From the NCBI GenBank assembly GCA_023014335.1, contig JAECYW010000007.1, forward strand, positions 1,240,001 through 1,304,000: a stretch of DNA of 64,000 nucleotides, written 5' to 3'. This document shows positions 22,052-33,254 of this stretch, one piece after another. The notes below the pieces were generated by a model. That model worked only from the letters and a program-made list of their open reading frames with translations, made no database searches and had not been told where the DNA came from. The position numbers and the translations under genes were made by a program. Position 1 is the first letter of the stretch. Each line of letters opens with the position of its first letter. The stretch comes from Galerina marginata (taxonomy: Eukaryota; Basidiomycota; Agaricomycetes; Agaricales; Galerinaceae).

Positions 22052-24073
22052 ATGGTTAATCGTGGTTCTGATTTGATAAATGAAGGTTGCAGGAGGATTA
22101 GTACTCGAAAGCCATACATCATAAACTTCAAGGAACCCTTGCGCATCTCAATCACGCTCGCTCTAACCGCAATTATCGCCTCCTTCTTACCTACAGCCTT
22201 CGCCCAAGCACCAGTGAATGATCTGGTATCATGGCCCCCAGGAATGCTCCTTCTCGCCACCATTCTCTATGCGACCCTCGGCACTTCCCCCGATCTCCTC
22301 TGGGATGTAGAACCTGTAACAGGTTTCTTCCTCTTTAACGGATTACCCAAGATATCCATTCCACTGATGCAACAAGTTAATTGGGTTACAAAGACGTGCC
22401 ACTTCGTTCCCGACATTCGATCTTCAACGGGAGTCCAAAATTTCTGGGTCCGTTCGAGCGAGATCAGCGCTAATGCAAGGGCCGAAGCACTGGAAAATGT
22501 TCTATCACAGCTTGGTTGTGTAACCTACGCACCATCTCAAACACCGATCAACGAGAAAACCTGGAGCATTTCGCCTGCGGGCATGATGGTCTACGCGAAA
22601 GCTGCACCACCTGCTTCCCCCAAATCCGAAATACCTTGCCCTCCTCCTATCGCACGCGACTTTCTGCTCTTCGCTGCGATTGACTACCATGCCTTTCGCG
22701 AATGGGAAGTTCAAATTCTTTCGCAAGGAAAAGTGGTTTTTTCTACCAAGGATATGCCACCTTCTTCTGTCATCGACGTTACCAGCGAAGAGGATGCCAT
22801 TTATCTCGCTGCTGCGCACATGGTGCGACGGCCACATTCCCAAAGCATCATCCGGTCGATGTCAGAGCACATTGGCAACCATGAACATGGTCCATATCTT
22901 CTCAATCTCGATACTATTAACCGTGATGTGCCTATTTGCAGCATAGACTTCCATTCCTATGCTCCAGGCGACCACAAAGTTTCTGCAACAATCTCCGAGC
23001 TTGGAAGAGCTTACTACCGTGTTGTAAAATTCCTTAAAGGGCGCGCACCTAAAGATATCGGCTCAGCTCACCAAATTGCTCAAATAAATGTTGGGCGGAC
23101 AATTTGGGTCGCTATTTTGGGTGGGGCGACTCTTGATACTGGTAGATTGACGATTCAAAACCTACCAGGTCGCTGGGTAACGAGAAATGTATCACCTGAT
23201 GAAGCCTATCTCTCTCGAGTTGATGCCGTCCTCCAACGACTAGCTCCCAACGGAGGAACTGTAAATGAATTCGACAATCTCCTCACTGCTGGTGGCATTG
23301 AAAGAAGAACAGCAATCCCCTTTTTCATTGCAGGTCTCGCTGGACAGATCATCATATGCTACTTCCTCTCTGTTGGGACCTCAGCCGGGATATGGACCTC
23401 CGTCGCTCTTGCCAACTCGCTCTTCGCTGGCCGGTTAATTGACTGGCATAGCCTGTATTTTGGGAAAAGCGCGTCGCTCAGCAACGAAGAACCGGGAATG
23501 AAGATATACCTTCCAGACTCACCTGGAATAGAATTTATGGTCATTGCGACTTTCAATCGCTCTTCACCAAAAGAAGGCCGATTTCGTCCTGGATTCTTCA
23601 TGAATACCTTTGGGTTATTGGCTGCAATATTAGGAGCAGTATATAGTCAAGAAACCCGGCGTGCTCTAAGCTTTGGCCCCAACATACCTACACCCACCTG
23701 GATCATTTACACCTCCATCGTCCTCTCTGTCGCTACAACCATCCTGACTTTGAGCATCTTAGTCTTTCAACAACTAAATGAGAAAACATGGTGGGACAGC
23801 TCAGAGATGCCGACTCGTTGGATGGTGTATTCAACGTTCCCAACATCACTTGCTGTTTGCGCATTGGCAGTCGTTTTCAAATTGAACAACATGCCGCATA
23901 TGTGGCCTATTCTCGATGCAATAACGTGGCTATCGGGCATACCATTTGGGATGATCGAAAACGGGAGGATAATTTCAGCAGATGAGAACACCCTTCATCT
24001 TATTTTACTCAATCGCTGGATGATGGGTGCCGTCGCGAGTGCGTTGGGGAGCAGTACGATTTCAAAGAGATAG
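22052..24073 (+). CDS. Multi-pass membrane protein, lineage-restricted, unknown function
   Basis: Intronless frame of 673 codons from MVNRGSDLINEG, unusual beside the intron-rich neighbours. Two N-terminal hydrophobic spans (ISITLALTAIIASFLPTAFA; GMLLLATILYATLG) lie at about residues 32-80. A large soluble middle of about 340 residues contains no family I recognise. A C-terminal membrane region from about residue 420 has roughly five to six spans (PFFIAGLAGQIIICYFL; GLLAAILGAV; TSIVLSVATTILTLSILVF; LAVCALAVVF). The uninterrupted length argues for a real gene. Codon use looks normal. The intronless structure might reflect a retrocopy or a family trait. Confidence 0.75.
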   Translation: MVNRGSDLINEGCRRISTRKPYIINFKEPLRISITLALTAIIASFLPTAFAQAPVNDLVSWPPGMLLLATILYATLGTSPDLLWDVEPVTGFFLFNGLPKISIPLMQQVNWVTKTCHFVPDIRSSTGVQNFWVRSSEISANARAEALENVLSQLGCVTYAPSQTPINEKTWSISPAGMMVYAKAAPPASPKSEIPCPPPIARDFLLFAAIDYHAFREWEVQILSQGKVVFSTKDMPPSSVIDVTSEEDAIYLAAAHMVRRPHSQSIIRSMSEHIGNHEHGPYLLNLDTINRDVPICSIDFHSYAPGDHKVSATISELGRAYYRVVKFLKGRAPKDIGSAHQIAQINVGRTIWVAILGGATLDTGRLTIQNLPGRWVTRNVSPDEAYLSRVDAVLQRLAPNGGTVNEFDNLLTAGGIERRTAIPFFIAGLAGQIIICYFLSVGTSAGIWTSVALANSLFAGRLIDWHSLYFGKSASLSNEEPGMKIYLPDSPGIEFMVIATFNRSSPKEGRFRPGFFMNTFGLLAAILGAVYSQETRRALSFGPNIPTPTWIIYTSIVLSVATTILTLSILVFQQLNEKTWWDSSEMPTRWMVYSTFPTSLAVCALAVVFKLNNMPHMWPILDAITWLSGIPFGMIENGRIISADENTLHLILLNRWMMGAVASALGSSTISKR

Positions 24074-24729
24074 TTGATGGCACGGCATGCTGATTTCTAA
24101 AGGTGGGAGGCTCAGTGTTCTTGATGCTTTTGCTAAATGTAGCTTGTAATCTGTATGTTCGTGTACTGTTTCCCCTAGAATCAAAAAATGGGCTCTCGGA
24201 TCAAAGAATAACTTGGTGTTCATGCAAATTAAATGTTGAAGTCAAGTCCCAGAGTCCAAGTCGTACAATCCTGGTCCTACGACTCGACTGCAGCGGCTCT
24301 ATAGAATCGGGAAAACTTACAAGCAGGGATCGACGGGAAGACCTTCTAACGCTTTCACTTTACCTCGGTTGGGTAATAGGTTGTTAGAATTGCATAAGCG
24401 TTGTGTCCTGCCCAACTTCAAGTTGCACTGCTTTTGCACCCCTACTGTATCGTCGAATTGAGTGCCCGCTATGCCGCCGTTGCCTGCGATAAACTCGGTG
24501 AAGCCGTCTAATATGCTGGGGAAAGTCCCCAGCCCCCGAAGGGCGCGCAATAACACTGTTACACAACTTCTGGTTTCATTCGGGGGATCTCGCATCTTTG
24601 TTCATGGCTCTTGAGCATCTGTAGGACATTGTGTAACTTGCATGCCAGTGCGACATTGCTTTTGATTTGATAAAATATATTGTATTGTCGACACCCCAGG
24701 ATCCATCAGGCTCGTAATAATCATATACT
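24074..24729. other. Intergenic between membrane protein and secreted protein genes
   Basis: Holds the second copy of the FPSIL-type fragment on the minus strand, within an open frame at 24317-24595. Otherwise no recognised feature; AT-rich near 24,660-24,690. Confidence 0.4.
24475..24590 (-). repeat. Dispersed repeat copy 2 (FPSIL-type peptide fragment)
   Basis: Longer-frame relative of the piece at 20.6 kb, in the same orientation. The minus-strand frame 24317-24595 reads MRDPPNETRSCV, LGTFPSILDGFTEFIAGNGG and runs 92 codons. It may be a small gene or a relic of one; the family is not recognised. Confidence 0.45.
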
Positions 24730-25317
24730 CTACGGCTCTGCAGGGAGCGGTGGATTGCCCAGTGGATTCTTTGTGAAGAGCTGTGTGAACTTCTTGGGAT
24801 TTGCAGGATCGACAGATAAGACCGAGTTGATCAACCCCGTCCCTTTCAACACTGGAAACTCATACTTTGTCCAAATTGCGTCAGAATTCGCTGTGGTCGT
24901 CACCACGTACGCTGTTCCCGAGCTCAGTTTCGCGAAAGCATAAGAGGCTCGCGCCCATAATGCCTTCTGCTCGGCCGGGGTACACAGCTTTCCCCACGCA
25001 GCGATGTCCTCGTTGGATACATAGTCGTAGATGTAATGGCCGCTCAGCGTCTTGGCTAACGTATGGGCTTGTGTCATGCTTCCGGGATGGCTCCAATAGA
25101 CGGTATTTGATAGCGTACCCCCAGATTTCTGCTTGATGTGGGCCTCAATGTCTTTGACGGTTGGACAATGAGCAGGTTTGGATTGGGAACCTCCACGGGC
25201 GTCAAGCTGGACAAGCTGGACAGGAAGGGCTCGGGTTGTCGAGGTTACAGCAAGCAATGCTATGGTCAGAAGGACCAAGCGCAAGAGGGAGTTGTCAGTG
25301 GAGGTAAAAGCAAACAT
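24730..25317 (-). CDS. Small secreted protein, unknown function
   Basis: Intronless, 195 residues. The N-terminus has a charged start followed by LLRLVLLTIALLAVTSTTRA, a clear signal peptide of about 30 residues. The mature part has CPTVKDIEAHIKQKSGG, a Tyr/Trp-rich core (YWSHPGSMTQAHTLAKTL, EDIAAWGKLCTPAEQKALW) and a C-terminal region (SGTAYVVTTTANSDAIWTKY, then NSVLSVDPANPKKF). This layout resembles a widespread fungal secreted family with no known activity that I can name. Two cysteines in the mature part could form one disulphide. Role outside the cell is inferred from the signal peptide only. Confidence 0.8.
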   Translation of the reverse strand: MFAFTSTDNSLLRLVLLTIALLAVTSTTRALPVQLVQLDARGGSQSKPAHCPTVKDIEAHIKQKSGGTLSNTVYWSHPGSMTQAHTLAKTLSGHYIYDYVSNEDIAAWGKLCTPAEQKALWARASYAFAKLSSGTAYVVTTTANSDAIWTKYEFPVLKGTGLINSVLSVDPANPKKFTQLFTKNPLGNPPLPAEP

Positions 25318-25435
25318 TTCGCGAGGTCGATGTCGATGGGGATGGTGGGGATGAGAGCGCAGCTCTGTCGACTTGTAATAAATTCGATAACGGACCAGCC
25401 GTTAAATCCACGCCGCTAGAGAGAAAAATCAGCAT

Positions 25436-25651
25436 TCAAAGAATTTTGAACAACAAAGCGCGTACCTCTGAAAAAGAGAAGAGAGGATGAAGTAGTACCT
25501 CAAGACGTTGGCTGGCTTTTATACCTGAGCCTGAGCCGGTTGCCGGTTTCGAGCTTGCCGCTGGCTGTCCCCGCTGTCCCCGCTGTCCCTGAGCAACAGC
25601 TATAAAGCACAAAAGCAATGAATAGCGCCCAGGAGAGAAGGTTGTTCGCAT
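25436..25651 (-). CDS. Possible small secreted protein (weak)
   Basis: 71-codon frame from MRTTFSPGRYSLLLCFIAVAQG, which could be a signal peptide, followed by a GQR repeat made by three 9-bp units (GCTGTCCCC) at 25,564-25,590 and a low-complexity region. No homology recognised; it may be upstream sequence of the secreted gene. Confidence 0.2.
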   Translation of the reverse strand: MRTTFSPGRYSLLLCFIAVAQGQRGQRGQPAASSKPATGSGSGIKASQRLEVLLHPLFSFSEVRALLFKIL

Positions 25652-25761
25652 GAGCCGCACAGCCCAGAAGAGATGATCATGACCGCACTGGCAAAACCCT
25701 GCATAATAGAGATGTTCCGACACTTTGCTTGTTACAATTCATTCCTTTCTTTGCGTTCTCC

Positions 25762-27034
25762 ATGACGGATTCACTCCCTCCCGAACTCATTGACTCAATA
25801 TTGTCCCACTTGAGCGGTACTCCTTCAATTGCAGAATGCGCCTTGGTCTGCCATGCGTGGTTGCCGAGCGCTCGACACCATCTTTTACCACCGCCCAAGG
25901 TCCTGCATCTCGACCAAACCCAAATCGCGGAATTTCTCCACCTCATTGATTCACCTCGATCGACGCTCTCATTGGTATCATTCAGCACATTACACCTCGC
26001 ACAGAACAGGGTGGTCATCGACTGGGCAAATCCTGCTGTACCTCCCGATGCAGAAGCATGGAGACACCACACTGCAATTCAGGACTTCCTCGCCAGGGAC
26101 TTGACATTTCCCTCAATCACATCACTCTTCCTTGAATGGATCGATTGGCGTACGCTATCACCGACGGCGCTCACTTCTCTTCATAGCAGCTACAAGTCTG
26201 TGAAGGAACTGGAGCTTAGATGGATCGTATTTACCAAGCCTGAGCTCTGTGATCTTATAGCAGGCCTTACGGCCTTGGAAAAGATCACAGTCGGTGAAGG
26301 TGTACCGTTTGATTCGGCTTCTTGGACCGCCGATTCAGTCCAAATGATACATTCCAGTCTTTGCAAACTTGTGTTCACTTATTCTCCTCCTCTCTGGATC
26401 ATCCAATTCTTTGCCAGAGCCATCAGGTATACAGGTGGAATTGTCGGGGTTTCCATAGATATAAGCGGCCATTGGCAGCAATCCAAAGCATGCGTAGAGC
26501 TCTTGGAGGCGGCAGGGACAAGCTTACGAGCACTGAAGGTTCAAGCTTTATATTATAATATTCCTTTGTCAGTTGACGATGCGGGTGAGGTTCCTCCGCT
26601 TGCCGTAAGCCAGTACACTGACATTTTTTGCAGTTGCCCTCGCTGAGCTTTTCGCGTTTCCGCGAAACACAAGCTTGCAAGAAATCGAACTGAACGGGAT
26701 CGGGGAAATCAACCTCAAGCTATTGCTGCAAGGCTTGAAGTCAAACGCCAAACCCAACCTGCGTCAACTAAAGTTAGGACTGGCATATAGCGATCACTTG
26801 AAGAAATGGACAGGAAATTGGGTGCTTGCGGACGAGACATTGTCAACAATGTTACTGAAGGATCCAAAGTTGATACTGGAGCTTCCTTCTTTCCGGAGTG
26901 AACCCTGGAATTTCAATTCAGACGAGGCTAAAGCGTTCGAGAGCGCTTATCCCGTGGAGTCATTCGAGAAAGTGAAGAGCCTGTTCCCTCGGACAGCGGA
27001 ACGCTGGAAACTTGAAGTCGAATTTCGCGACTAG
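25762..27034 (+). CDS. F-box protein with leucine-rich-like C-terminus
   Basis: N-terminal F-box MTDSLPPELIDSILSHLSGT followed by AECALVCHAWLPSARHHL, the usual mushroom F-box start. An in-frame ATG at 25729 would add 11 hydrophobic residues; 25762 is preferred. The rest (about 390 residues) has the irregular Leu-rich pattern of fungal F-box proteins, for example SLFLEWIDWRTLSPTAL and LQEIELNGIGEINLKLLLQG. One intron near 26,587-26,633 joins VDDAV to ALAELFAF. It probably recruits an unknown substrate to an SCF ubiquitin ligase (inference from the F-box). The C-terminus ends RWKLEVEFRD. Confidence 0.85.
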
Positions 27035-27327
27035 AATTATTTACTCAGTTGTACCTGAATACCTGCTCACACCTTCAGAAATGCCAATGCTTTCCCTCCT
27101 GATTATTTAACCTGTTCAGATTCGAAGAAACAAGACTCCAGTATTCAATTCAAAGAACTCGACTGAGTTGTGCGTACGAAACCTTTACACTGCACAGGGG
27201 GGGGGCAAATATTTCCTATATAGTCTGGTAGTACTTAATGGTAATGGTTCAACACTGAACACTGGACTAAAACACACGTGAAAGCATCAAGCCGCGCCGC
27301 TTTTGTTCGCTTCTGTCGTTTACCACG

Positions 27328-28518
27328 ATGAGCTCAGGCTCAGATCCAGCGCCGTCGCCCATCGCGCTCCGAATAGCAAACAAAGTCGCCTATGTCTGGG
27401 ATGTAGATGGTTTGCCACCCTTCTCTATCTTCCTTGCGACAACGCGAAACTAATATGCTTCACTGTCTCCAGACATCGCCACCATCCGCTCAAAACACCA
27501 TATATGCGGTGTGCTCACCGGCACACTACCCCATCTCTCCCAACAAAATGTCTTCCTAGGCGTGCCGCTCGTGCTCATGCCTGAAGAAGTCGCGCTTCTC
27601 GTCGACATCGGTTCGATTCCTTTCTGCTACCTCGTCTTTCATTTCTAATTTTGTTCACCCAGGCGCTGCCCACCTCATAGACGACCCGCTAGCCTTCTCC
27701 CAAACCCCTACCCCCGCGCAGCTAAGAACCTGGGCAGCAGAGCAAAACGAGTCGATGAAGACACAGCTCGCGTTCGCCGAAACCAAGTCAGCTAAAGAGA
27801 GCACTGCTGGTTTTGGGCGGGCGATGTCCGCGGAGGCGCTCCGCAAGAGGGCGGAGCGGGAGGAGAGGAAGAAGGCGCAGGCGGCTGCGAAAGCAGCTGC
27901 TGAAGGTGATGCATCTGCTGGCCCTTCTGTCTTGGTCGTTGAGCCAGAAAGGGACCCAACGCCGGCGCCGGATCCCACAGCCTCAGCCTCAGGTCCGCCT
28001 TATACAGTGGTCATCCCAGCCTCGGCCTCCTCACAACCATGGTATTTCCCCTCCGCCCCGGGGTCATCGTGCACTTACACCTCCCTTGCCTCCGCGCGCG
28101 AAGCGGGCATATGGACTTACCCAGAAAACCTCGTCGAGCGCGCTCGATGTGGTGTTTTTAAGGATCTGTGGAAGCAAGGATACTTCATGGGTGGAGGTAT
28201 CAAGTTTGGTGGGGAGTACTTGGTCTATCCAGGTCTGTTCGCGTTTGACTTACACTGCATCTCTATTTTTCGAGTCATATTTCTTTCTTGGGTTCGAGGA
28301 ACTGAAATTTAATATTCTATCTAGGTGATCCTCTCCGGTACCATTCTCACTTCGCCGCCACCGTCATCGAATCACCAATCGCGTCCCTGCGACCCATGGA
28401 GATCGTCGCGCACGGCCGACTAGGAACGGCCACGAAAAAAGCTCACCTACTTTGCGGCTGGAATGACGAGAAGCAGGAGGTGTCATATCTATCTATCGAA
28501 TGGGCTGGTTTCGGTTAA
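27328..28518 (+). CDS. SEN34: tRNA-splicing endonuclease catalytic subunit Sen34
   Basis: Catalytic subunit that cuts the 3' splice site of intron-containing pre-tRNAs. Four exons from MSSGSDPAPSPIALRIANKV. N-terminal domain: VWDVDDIATIRSKHHICGVL and FLGVPLVLMPEEVALLVDIG. A charged Ala/Lys linker (about residues 110-165) separates the nuclease fold. The catalytic core reads YFMGGGIKFGGEYLVYPGDP then LRYHSHFAATVI, with the Tyr and His of the triad, and a Lys in GTATKKAHLLC. Ends LSIEWAGFG. Introns begin at about 27,411, 27,610 and 28,232. A decayed partial copy lies at 18.9 kb. The window also holds an intron-bearing tRNA-Ser, a natural substrate type. Confidence 0.93.
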
Positions 28519-28752
28519 TGATCCTGGATTCCACCAAACTGGTTTGACATAAGGCCGTTGTGGATGGGCTAATGTTTGCACCGGCACGCCGACTTATATG
28601 TGCTTCAACCGCCCAAGCACAGTAAAATGCTGCTTGAGCATCGAAAGCAAATGTGATAAACGAAGAGATGGGGTAGTCAGTAAGTATCTAATTGGTATAC
28701 TGAACACGAAAACATATCCAAAATCAAAACAAATCCGCCCTCTCCATAAGAG

Positions 28753-30433
28753 TCAATCGAGCTTTTTTCGCGCCCCAATCTTCACGCGTCCGCCCACAGG
28801 CCTGCTCTTCGCATCCGCCGCCGGTCTCCCACTCGCAAGCCCCTTCATCTCCATGTTCATGCCCATCCCAGCCCCATTACCATCCTCCGCACTCTCACTC
28901 GCATCACTGAACGCCCTCCCTCTCCCCCTCCCTCCTGACGTAGATATAGACGCAGCCGCCTTGTGTCTTACGATCGGTCGTCCACCGACGAAGTTGAGCA
29001 CCCTCACGACGATGTCGTTCAGCCAGATGACGGGAGCGAAGATGGGCAGGCGGATGGGGACGAAGGGCGAGGGGTGCCGGATGAGGTCGGGCTCGTCTGG
29101 TGTTGTGTGCGACGACGGTATCCGTGGTGGGGCGGAAGGGTTGTATGGATCTGTGGGGACAGGACGGGCGTGCATTGCCATTATGATGTACTGACCAGCA
29201 TAATATCAGACCCTAATTGGCACTTGGAGGTATGGTTGCTATACGTACCACTGGGAAGACGAGCGCGAAAAGCGCAGCGTTGGCGAGGGTTGAGCCCCAT
29301 GTGCATAGCGCGGCTGAGGGCAGACCTGAGGTACAGCAATATTAATCCGGATGAATGACGCGTTTGAAGAATAACTTTGTCTGTCCAAAATGGGGATCCA
29401 AGTTCAAAATGCGAAAGCGTACATACCAAAAGCGAAAAAATATGCCCAGCGTTCTTCCAAGTATCGGATTCGACGCGAGAGGGAAAGGCCCCTGGAGATC
29501 CATACAAATCTAAGGCAGAAAGTTCGGTTCATGTTCAGATTCGTGTCCCCTTCTTGCATTTTGAAAATTTGCTCCTGGATCGAAACACTTACTCGAAGCA
29601 ATAATATCTACAAAACATCAACCGCCAGAGAATCAGCGGCAATCCCTTTCACACCTAAACCACAGTACTCACGCGTCAACCCAACAGAGGAATATAAACC
29701 CCGCAGTCGAGCCCACCACAGGTACCCTCTGTAGAGCAAAGGACACCACGACGGACGTGCAGACCATGACGACGCGGTACGCGGACGTCGCGATGGCCTT
29801 GAGCATGCCCGTGTACGATGTGGGCTGAGGCGCGACGGGGCGGCCACCGTGTTGGAGGAGGTACGTCCGTTTGGCGATGATCGTGCACCATGTACCCTGT
29901 AGATAACGTGAAAGTAAGTAATAGTTGCGTCAAGGTCGGGGTACCGCTGATTCCTCGACTCGAAGGATATATCGAAAGGAAATAATGGACGGGCATGGCG
30001 GGGTAGAGGCGTTCAATTTATCACCACGCACATTGAGATACAAAGACGTCCCCACGACGGGGAGGAGCCACAGGACCTGGTAGAACCGGCCGATGTTGCG
30101 GTGGAACCACTTTTGCTGGCCCTGCACGAGCGGTTGGAGGAGCAGGTCGAAGACGTAGATGGAGAGCAGCGAGAGTGAGTTTAGGAGGAGCGACTTGTAT
30201 ACGTTTGCGCGGATCTCGGCGTCGCTGGAGTGAAAAGTGTGAAGTACGGGGATGGGATAAGAATATCGTTTGATGAGATAAAAGAATATTCCATCCACAT
30301 ACCTCGCAACAGCCGTATAAACCACAATCCACCGAAACGCATCGTACAATCCCCTCCACGCCCACGTCAGCTGGAGTACCACCGAGTCTTGGACAGAGAG
30401 AAATGTAGGGTACGCCGACCGCGCTGAGGACAT
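28753..30433 (-). CDS. EI24/etoposide-induced 2.4-family membrane protein
   Basis: Multi-pass ER membrane protein of the EI24 family, linked in animals to autophagy and nuclear import factor binding. Start chosen at MSSARSAYPTFLSVQDSVVL, followed by LTWAWRGLYDAFRW, the family N-terminus. A good intron (GTATGT to CACTCCAG, 30,221-30,304) joins YTAVA to SDAEIRANVYKSLLLN. Downstream: LLSIYVFDLLLQPLVQGQQK, WFHRNIGRFYQVLWLLPVVG, FALQRVPVVGSTAGFIFL and ARGLSLSRRIRYLEERWAYF. A soluble Pro/Gly-rich, basic tail ends RVKIGARKKLD. At least five introns. Some exon borders between 29,200 and 29,950 are approximate. Confidence 0.85.
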
Positions 30434-30970
30434 GCCAGGCCGAGATGATTGGGGGCGAGATGGATAGTGGGCTATCGCCATCGCCCAGCACGATGTGGTC
30501 CGGTGACGATGAATGAGCACTAAGCCCACACGATGGTGCAAACCCTAACCCCAAATTGGGAGAAGCCCATCGCACTCGCCACTCACATCGTCGCACTCGT
30601 TACGTTGACAGCTCATCCCTCCACGGTCCAAAAAATCCGGTGATGAGTGTTCAATTTTATGCTATAGATACAAAATACGAACACCCTCTCCTTCACCAGG
30701 CCAGGCTACGCGGTAATACTAAAGTAGGGTAGCTAAACAAGGGAAATGAAGTACATCTTACACCTTTGCTCCAATAAGTTAAGACTATACACAGGGCGAT
30801 AATAGGGGAGAAAAAGACAGCAAGCGACTAGATACGACAAGAGGGAATCAAGGGCGGCGGCGTGGACCAGCGAGACCGAAGGACTGGGGAGCCAAGGTGG
30901 GTAAGGATGAGCGCAAAAAGAAATTATGCGTTAGATGGGATGGGAGGAGGATATGACCGGGACGAGACAT

Positions 30971-32234
30971 TTATGATCGCTTGGTTGGCTATAAGGTTGA
31001 GAGTCAGTAAGGAATTTATTTTTCAAAAGACAAGACACCAACCTGCTTCCTGGGTACCTTTGCCGCGGGCTTAGCAACCTCTTTCTTTGCTGGTGTTGCC
31101 TTCTTAGCGGGTGTTTTCTTAGCGGCAGTCTTTGCCTTGGATGTGGCAGTCGTTCCTGTAACAGCCTGTGGAGGAACAAAAATAAATGTTGATGAACACA
31201 TGAATATATAAAGAAATGCACGGACCTTCTTTGCTGGTGCACGCTTGCTGGCAGTGGTCGTCTTCTTTGCAGCTGCGGGCTTGGCCTTGGGCTTACCCGC
31301 TAGGACCTTCTTGGGTGCGGGCTTCTTAACGGTGGTAGCGGCTTTGGGTTTGGCGGGAGCAGCCTTCTTGGTAGTGGTGGTGGTCTTCGCTTTGGTGGCG
31401 GACTTGGGTTTAGTGGTCGATGATTTGGCCGCCGCCTTTGGTTTAGCGGTAGTGGTCTTAGCCTTGGAGGCAGGCTTGTTCTAATGTAAGAGTCAGATAC
31501 GGTACATAAAAGATAACGAAATGCGTACCTCTTTGGCGGCGGACGATTCAGCGGCCTTGGCTTTGGGAGCGAGTTTAACTCTGCCCGAGGGACCTACAGA
31601 TAATACGATGTAAGTCAAGGATATAACAATACAGTAAAGGTCAGTTACCTTTGGGGAGGACAAAGACGCCTTTGTCAGCACCCGAGGTGATGGCCTTGGA
31701 GAGTTGGGTGGTCTGAGCGGGACCGATGTCTAGTTTGTACTTGGTCTCGACGAACCTAGCATGACGGTCAACGATGATCAAACAGTGGCAGCAATGTACA
31801 CGACTTACTTCTTGATTTGTGGGCGTGAGACTCCAATACGAGCATCTTCGGTGTGGGCAGCGATGCACTCCTACAGAAGACAAAAGCGTCGTTAGCACGC
31901 CGTTCAAGTAGAGTAGAACACAAGGCGAGAAGCATGAAGTAGTAGTAGACCAGGTACAATGTGCAAAGAGCGCGCAAAGAAACAAGATGTTATGCGCACG
32001 GACACATTTGCCCTGTGCCCTGCCTTTTCGGGCAAACGACGACGGCGAGAGGCAAGAAAAAAAAGCAGACACCAGTGCGTGCCACAGAAAGGTTCCAGAG
32101 AAGCTAAACAACAATAGTGAGCGATAACTAACCTTGATCATGTCAACCCATGTCGGATGAGAAGCAGCAGCCTTAGCAGCGGCGGGTTTCTTGACAGTGG
32201 ACTTGGTGGTGGTAGTCTTCTTAGTGGTGGACAT
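30971..32234 (-). CDS. HHO1: Linker histone H1
   Basis: Chromatin linker histone. Start MSTTKKTTTTKSTVKKPAA. The globular winged-helix (H15) domain reads SHPTWVDMIKECIAAHTEDA, RIGVSRPQIKKFVETKYKLD and LSKAITSGADKGVFVLPKGP. A long Lys/Ala/Pro tail (KPKAAT, KKTPAKKATPAKK) follows. Introns interrupt the globular domain, the longest (about 220 nt) after the first third. The last exon is uncertain: splicing of a weak donor (GTTGGT) gives PRKQPTKRS ending at 30971, while read-through gives KQVGVLSFEK ending about 31016. The gene diverges from MZM1 over 478 bp, with a CCAAT motif near 32,663 and two ACGCGT sites at 32,607 and 32,617. Confidence 0.9.
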
Positions 32235-32606
32235 GTTGGTAGAGGGAATAGAAGTGTTGACGGTGCTTGAGGCGGCGACGCTGAGGCTGAGGAGCGGGCT
32301 TGGTGGACGGCGGAGCGGTGGGCGGCGGTGGTTGGAGTTGAAGCTGGGTCGCAAAAGGGGGGTCTGATAACATACCCGGTCATCCGTCTATTTATACTAA
32401 CACGATCGCGTCGCGCACGTGACCACTGCTCATTTCAATCAACAAAGCTTGTCGTGCGCTCCGCGGCCTCGCAACAATCTCTTTTCAGAGCGCTTTTTGG
32501 ATGGTTGGCTGGATAAAATGTACAGCACTGGATACCGACGATAAAAAGCTTTGCGCGAGGGTGTTTATGGGCTGGGCGTCCAGCGGCAATCTTTGTTGAT
32601 TGCCAA

Positions 32607-32622
32607 ACGCGTCCGAACGCGT
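32607..32622. promoter_or_regulatory. Two adjacent ACGCGT sites in the H1/MZM1 divergent promoter
   Basis: ACGCGT at 32,607-32,612 and 32,617-32,622, ten bases apart (one helical turn). They lie about 95 bp before the MZM1 start and about 375 bp before histone H1. An S-phase role would fit histone H1 better than MZM1, but this is inference. Confidence 0.4.
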
Positions 32623-32712
32623 AAACAAGCACGGTAATCACATGATCACTCATTTCCGTTCAGCCAATCAGGGTCCTCCACTTTCTGACGCCTTCCCGTT
32701 TCTGCACCTGCC

Positions 32713-33254
32713 ATGAGTATCACCACAGCCCTCAAGGCTGCCTCTCGCTCGGCTTACCGCGATGTCTTGCGAGCGGCCTCGACGACCTTTGCTGGTAGGT
32801 ATCGTACAATATGGGAGTCAAAGAAAAATAAAACTGACCTATTTCTCGCAGGTGACAGACCAGTCTTGCAAGGTCATATTTCTCACTCTGAACCAGGTCC
32901 CGGACTCATCCTCATTGCAGCATTTCGCACTAAAATTCGCTCCGACCTTACGCAGAACCCACTGACGGATCCCGAAGCTTACCAGAAACGAACTCAGTTC
33001 ATCCGTGAAGTCGCCGACGTCTTGCGGCAGAACATCGTGCAAGGTGTGAAAGTAGAAAATGGTCATGGCCAGGACTTATATCGCAAGTCAAATTCTCTTT
33101 CTACTGCCCTTGTCCGTCTGACATGCTTCAAGGTGTTCGACTGACGAAAGATACGGAGCTTGGTGATAACGATTCAATAAAGACCCCACCACCTATGGAA
33201 TCGAGCCGCAGCATGCGTCGCAAAGAGAAAGGTCAATCCGAAAAGTGCGCCTGA
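32713..33254 (+). CDS. MZM1: Mitochondrial LYR-family protein Mzm1 (complex III assembly), possibly N-terminal part of a fusion
   Basis: Matrix LYR protein that chaperones the Rieske subunit during complex III assembly. Exons 32713-32794, 32852-32872 (21 nt, encoding the conserved GDRPVLQ), 32921-33082 and 33133 onward. Spliced protein: ALKAASRSAYRDVLRAASTT, FAGDRPVLQAFRTKIRSDLT, REVADVLRQNIVQGVKVENG, then LYRVRLTKDTELGDND. The third intron uses a GC donor (GCAAGT to TTCAAG, 33083-33132); without splicing the frame stops at 33144. Read straight, the last exon ends SEKCA at 33254. Splicing 33232-33302 instead continues in frame into the GGQ protein listed next, giving a single 259-residue product. 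Confidence 0.85.
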
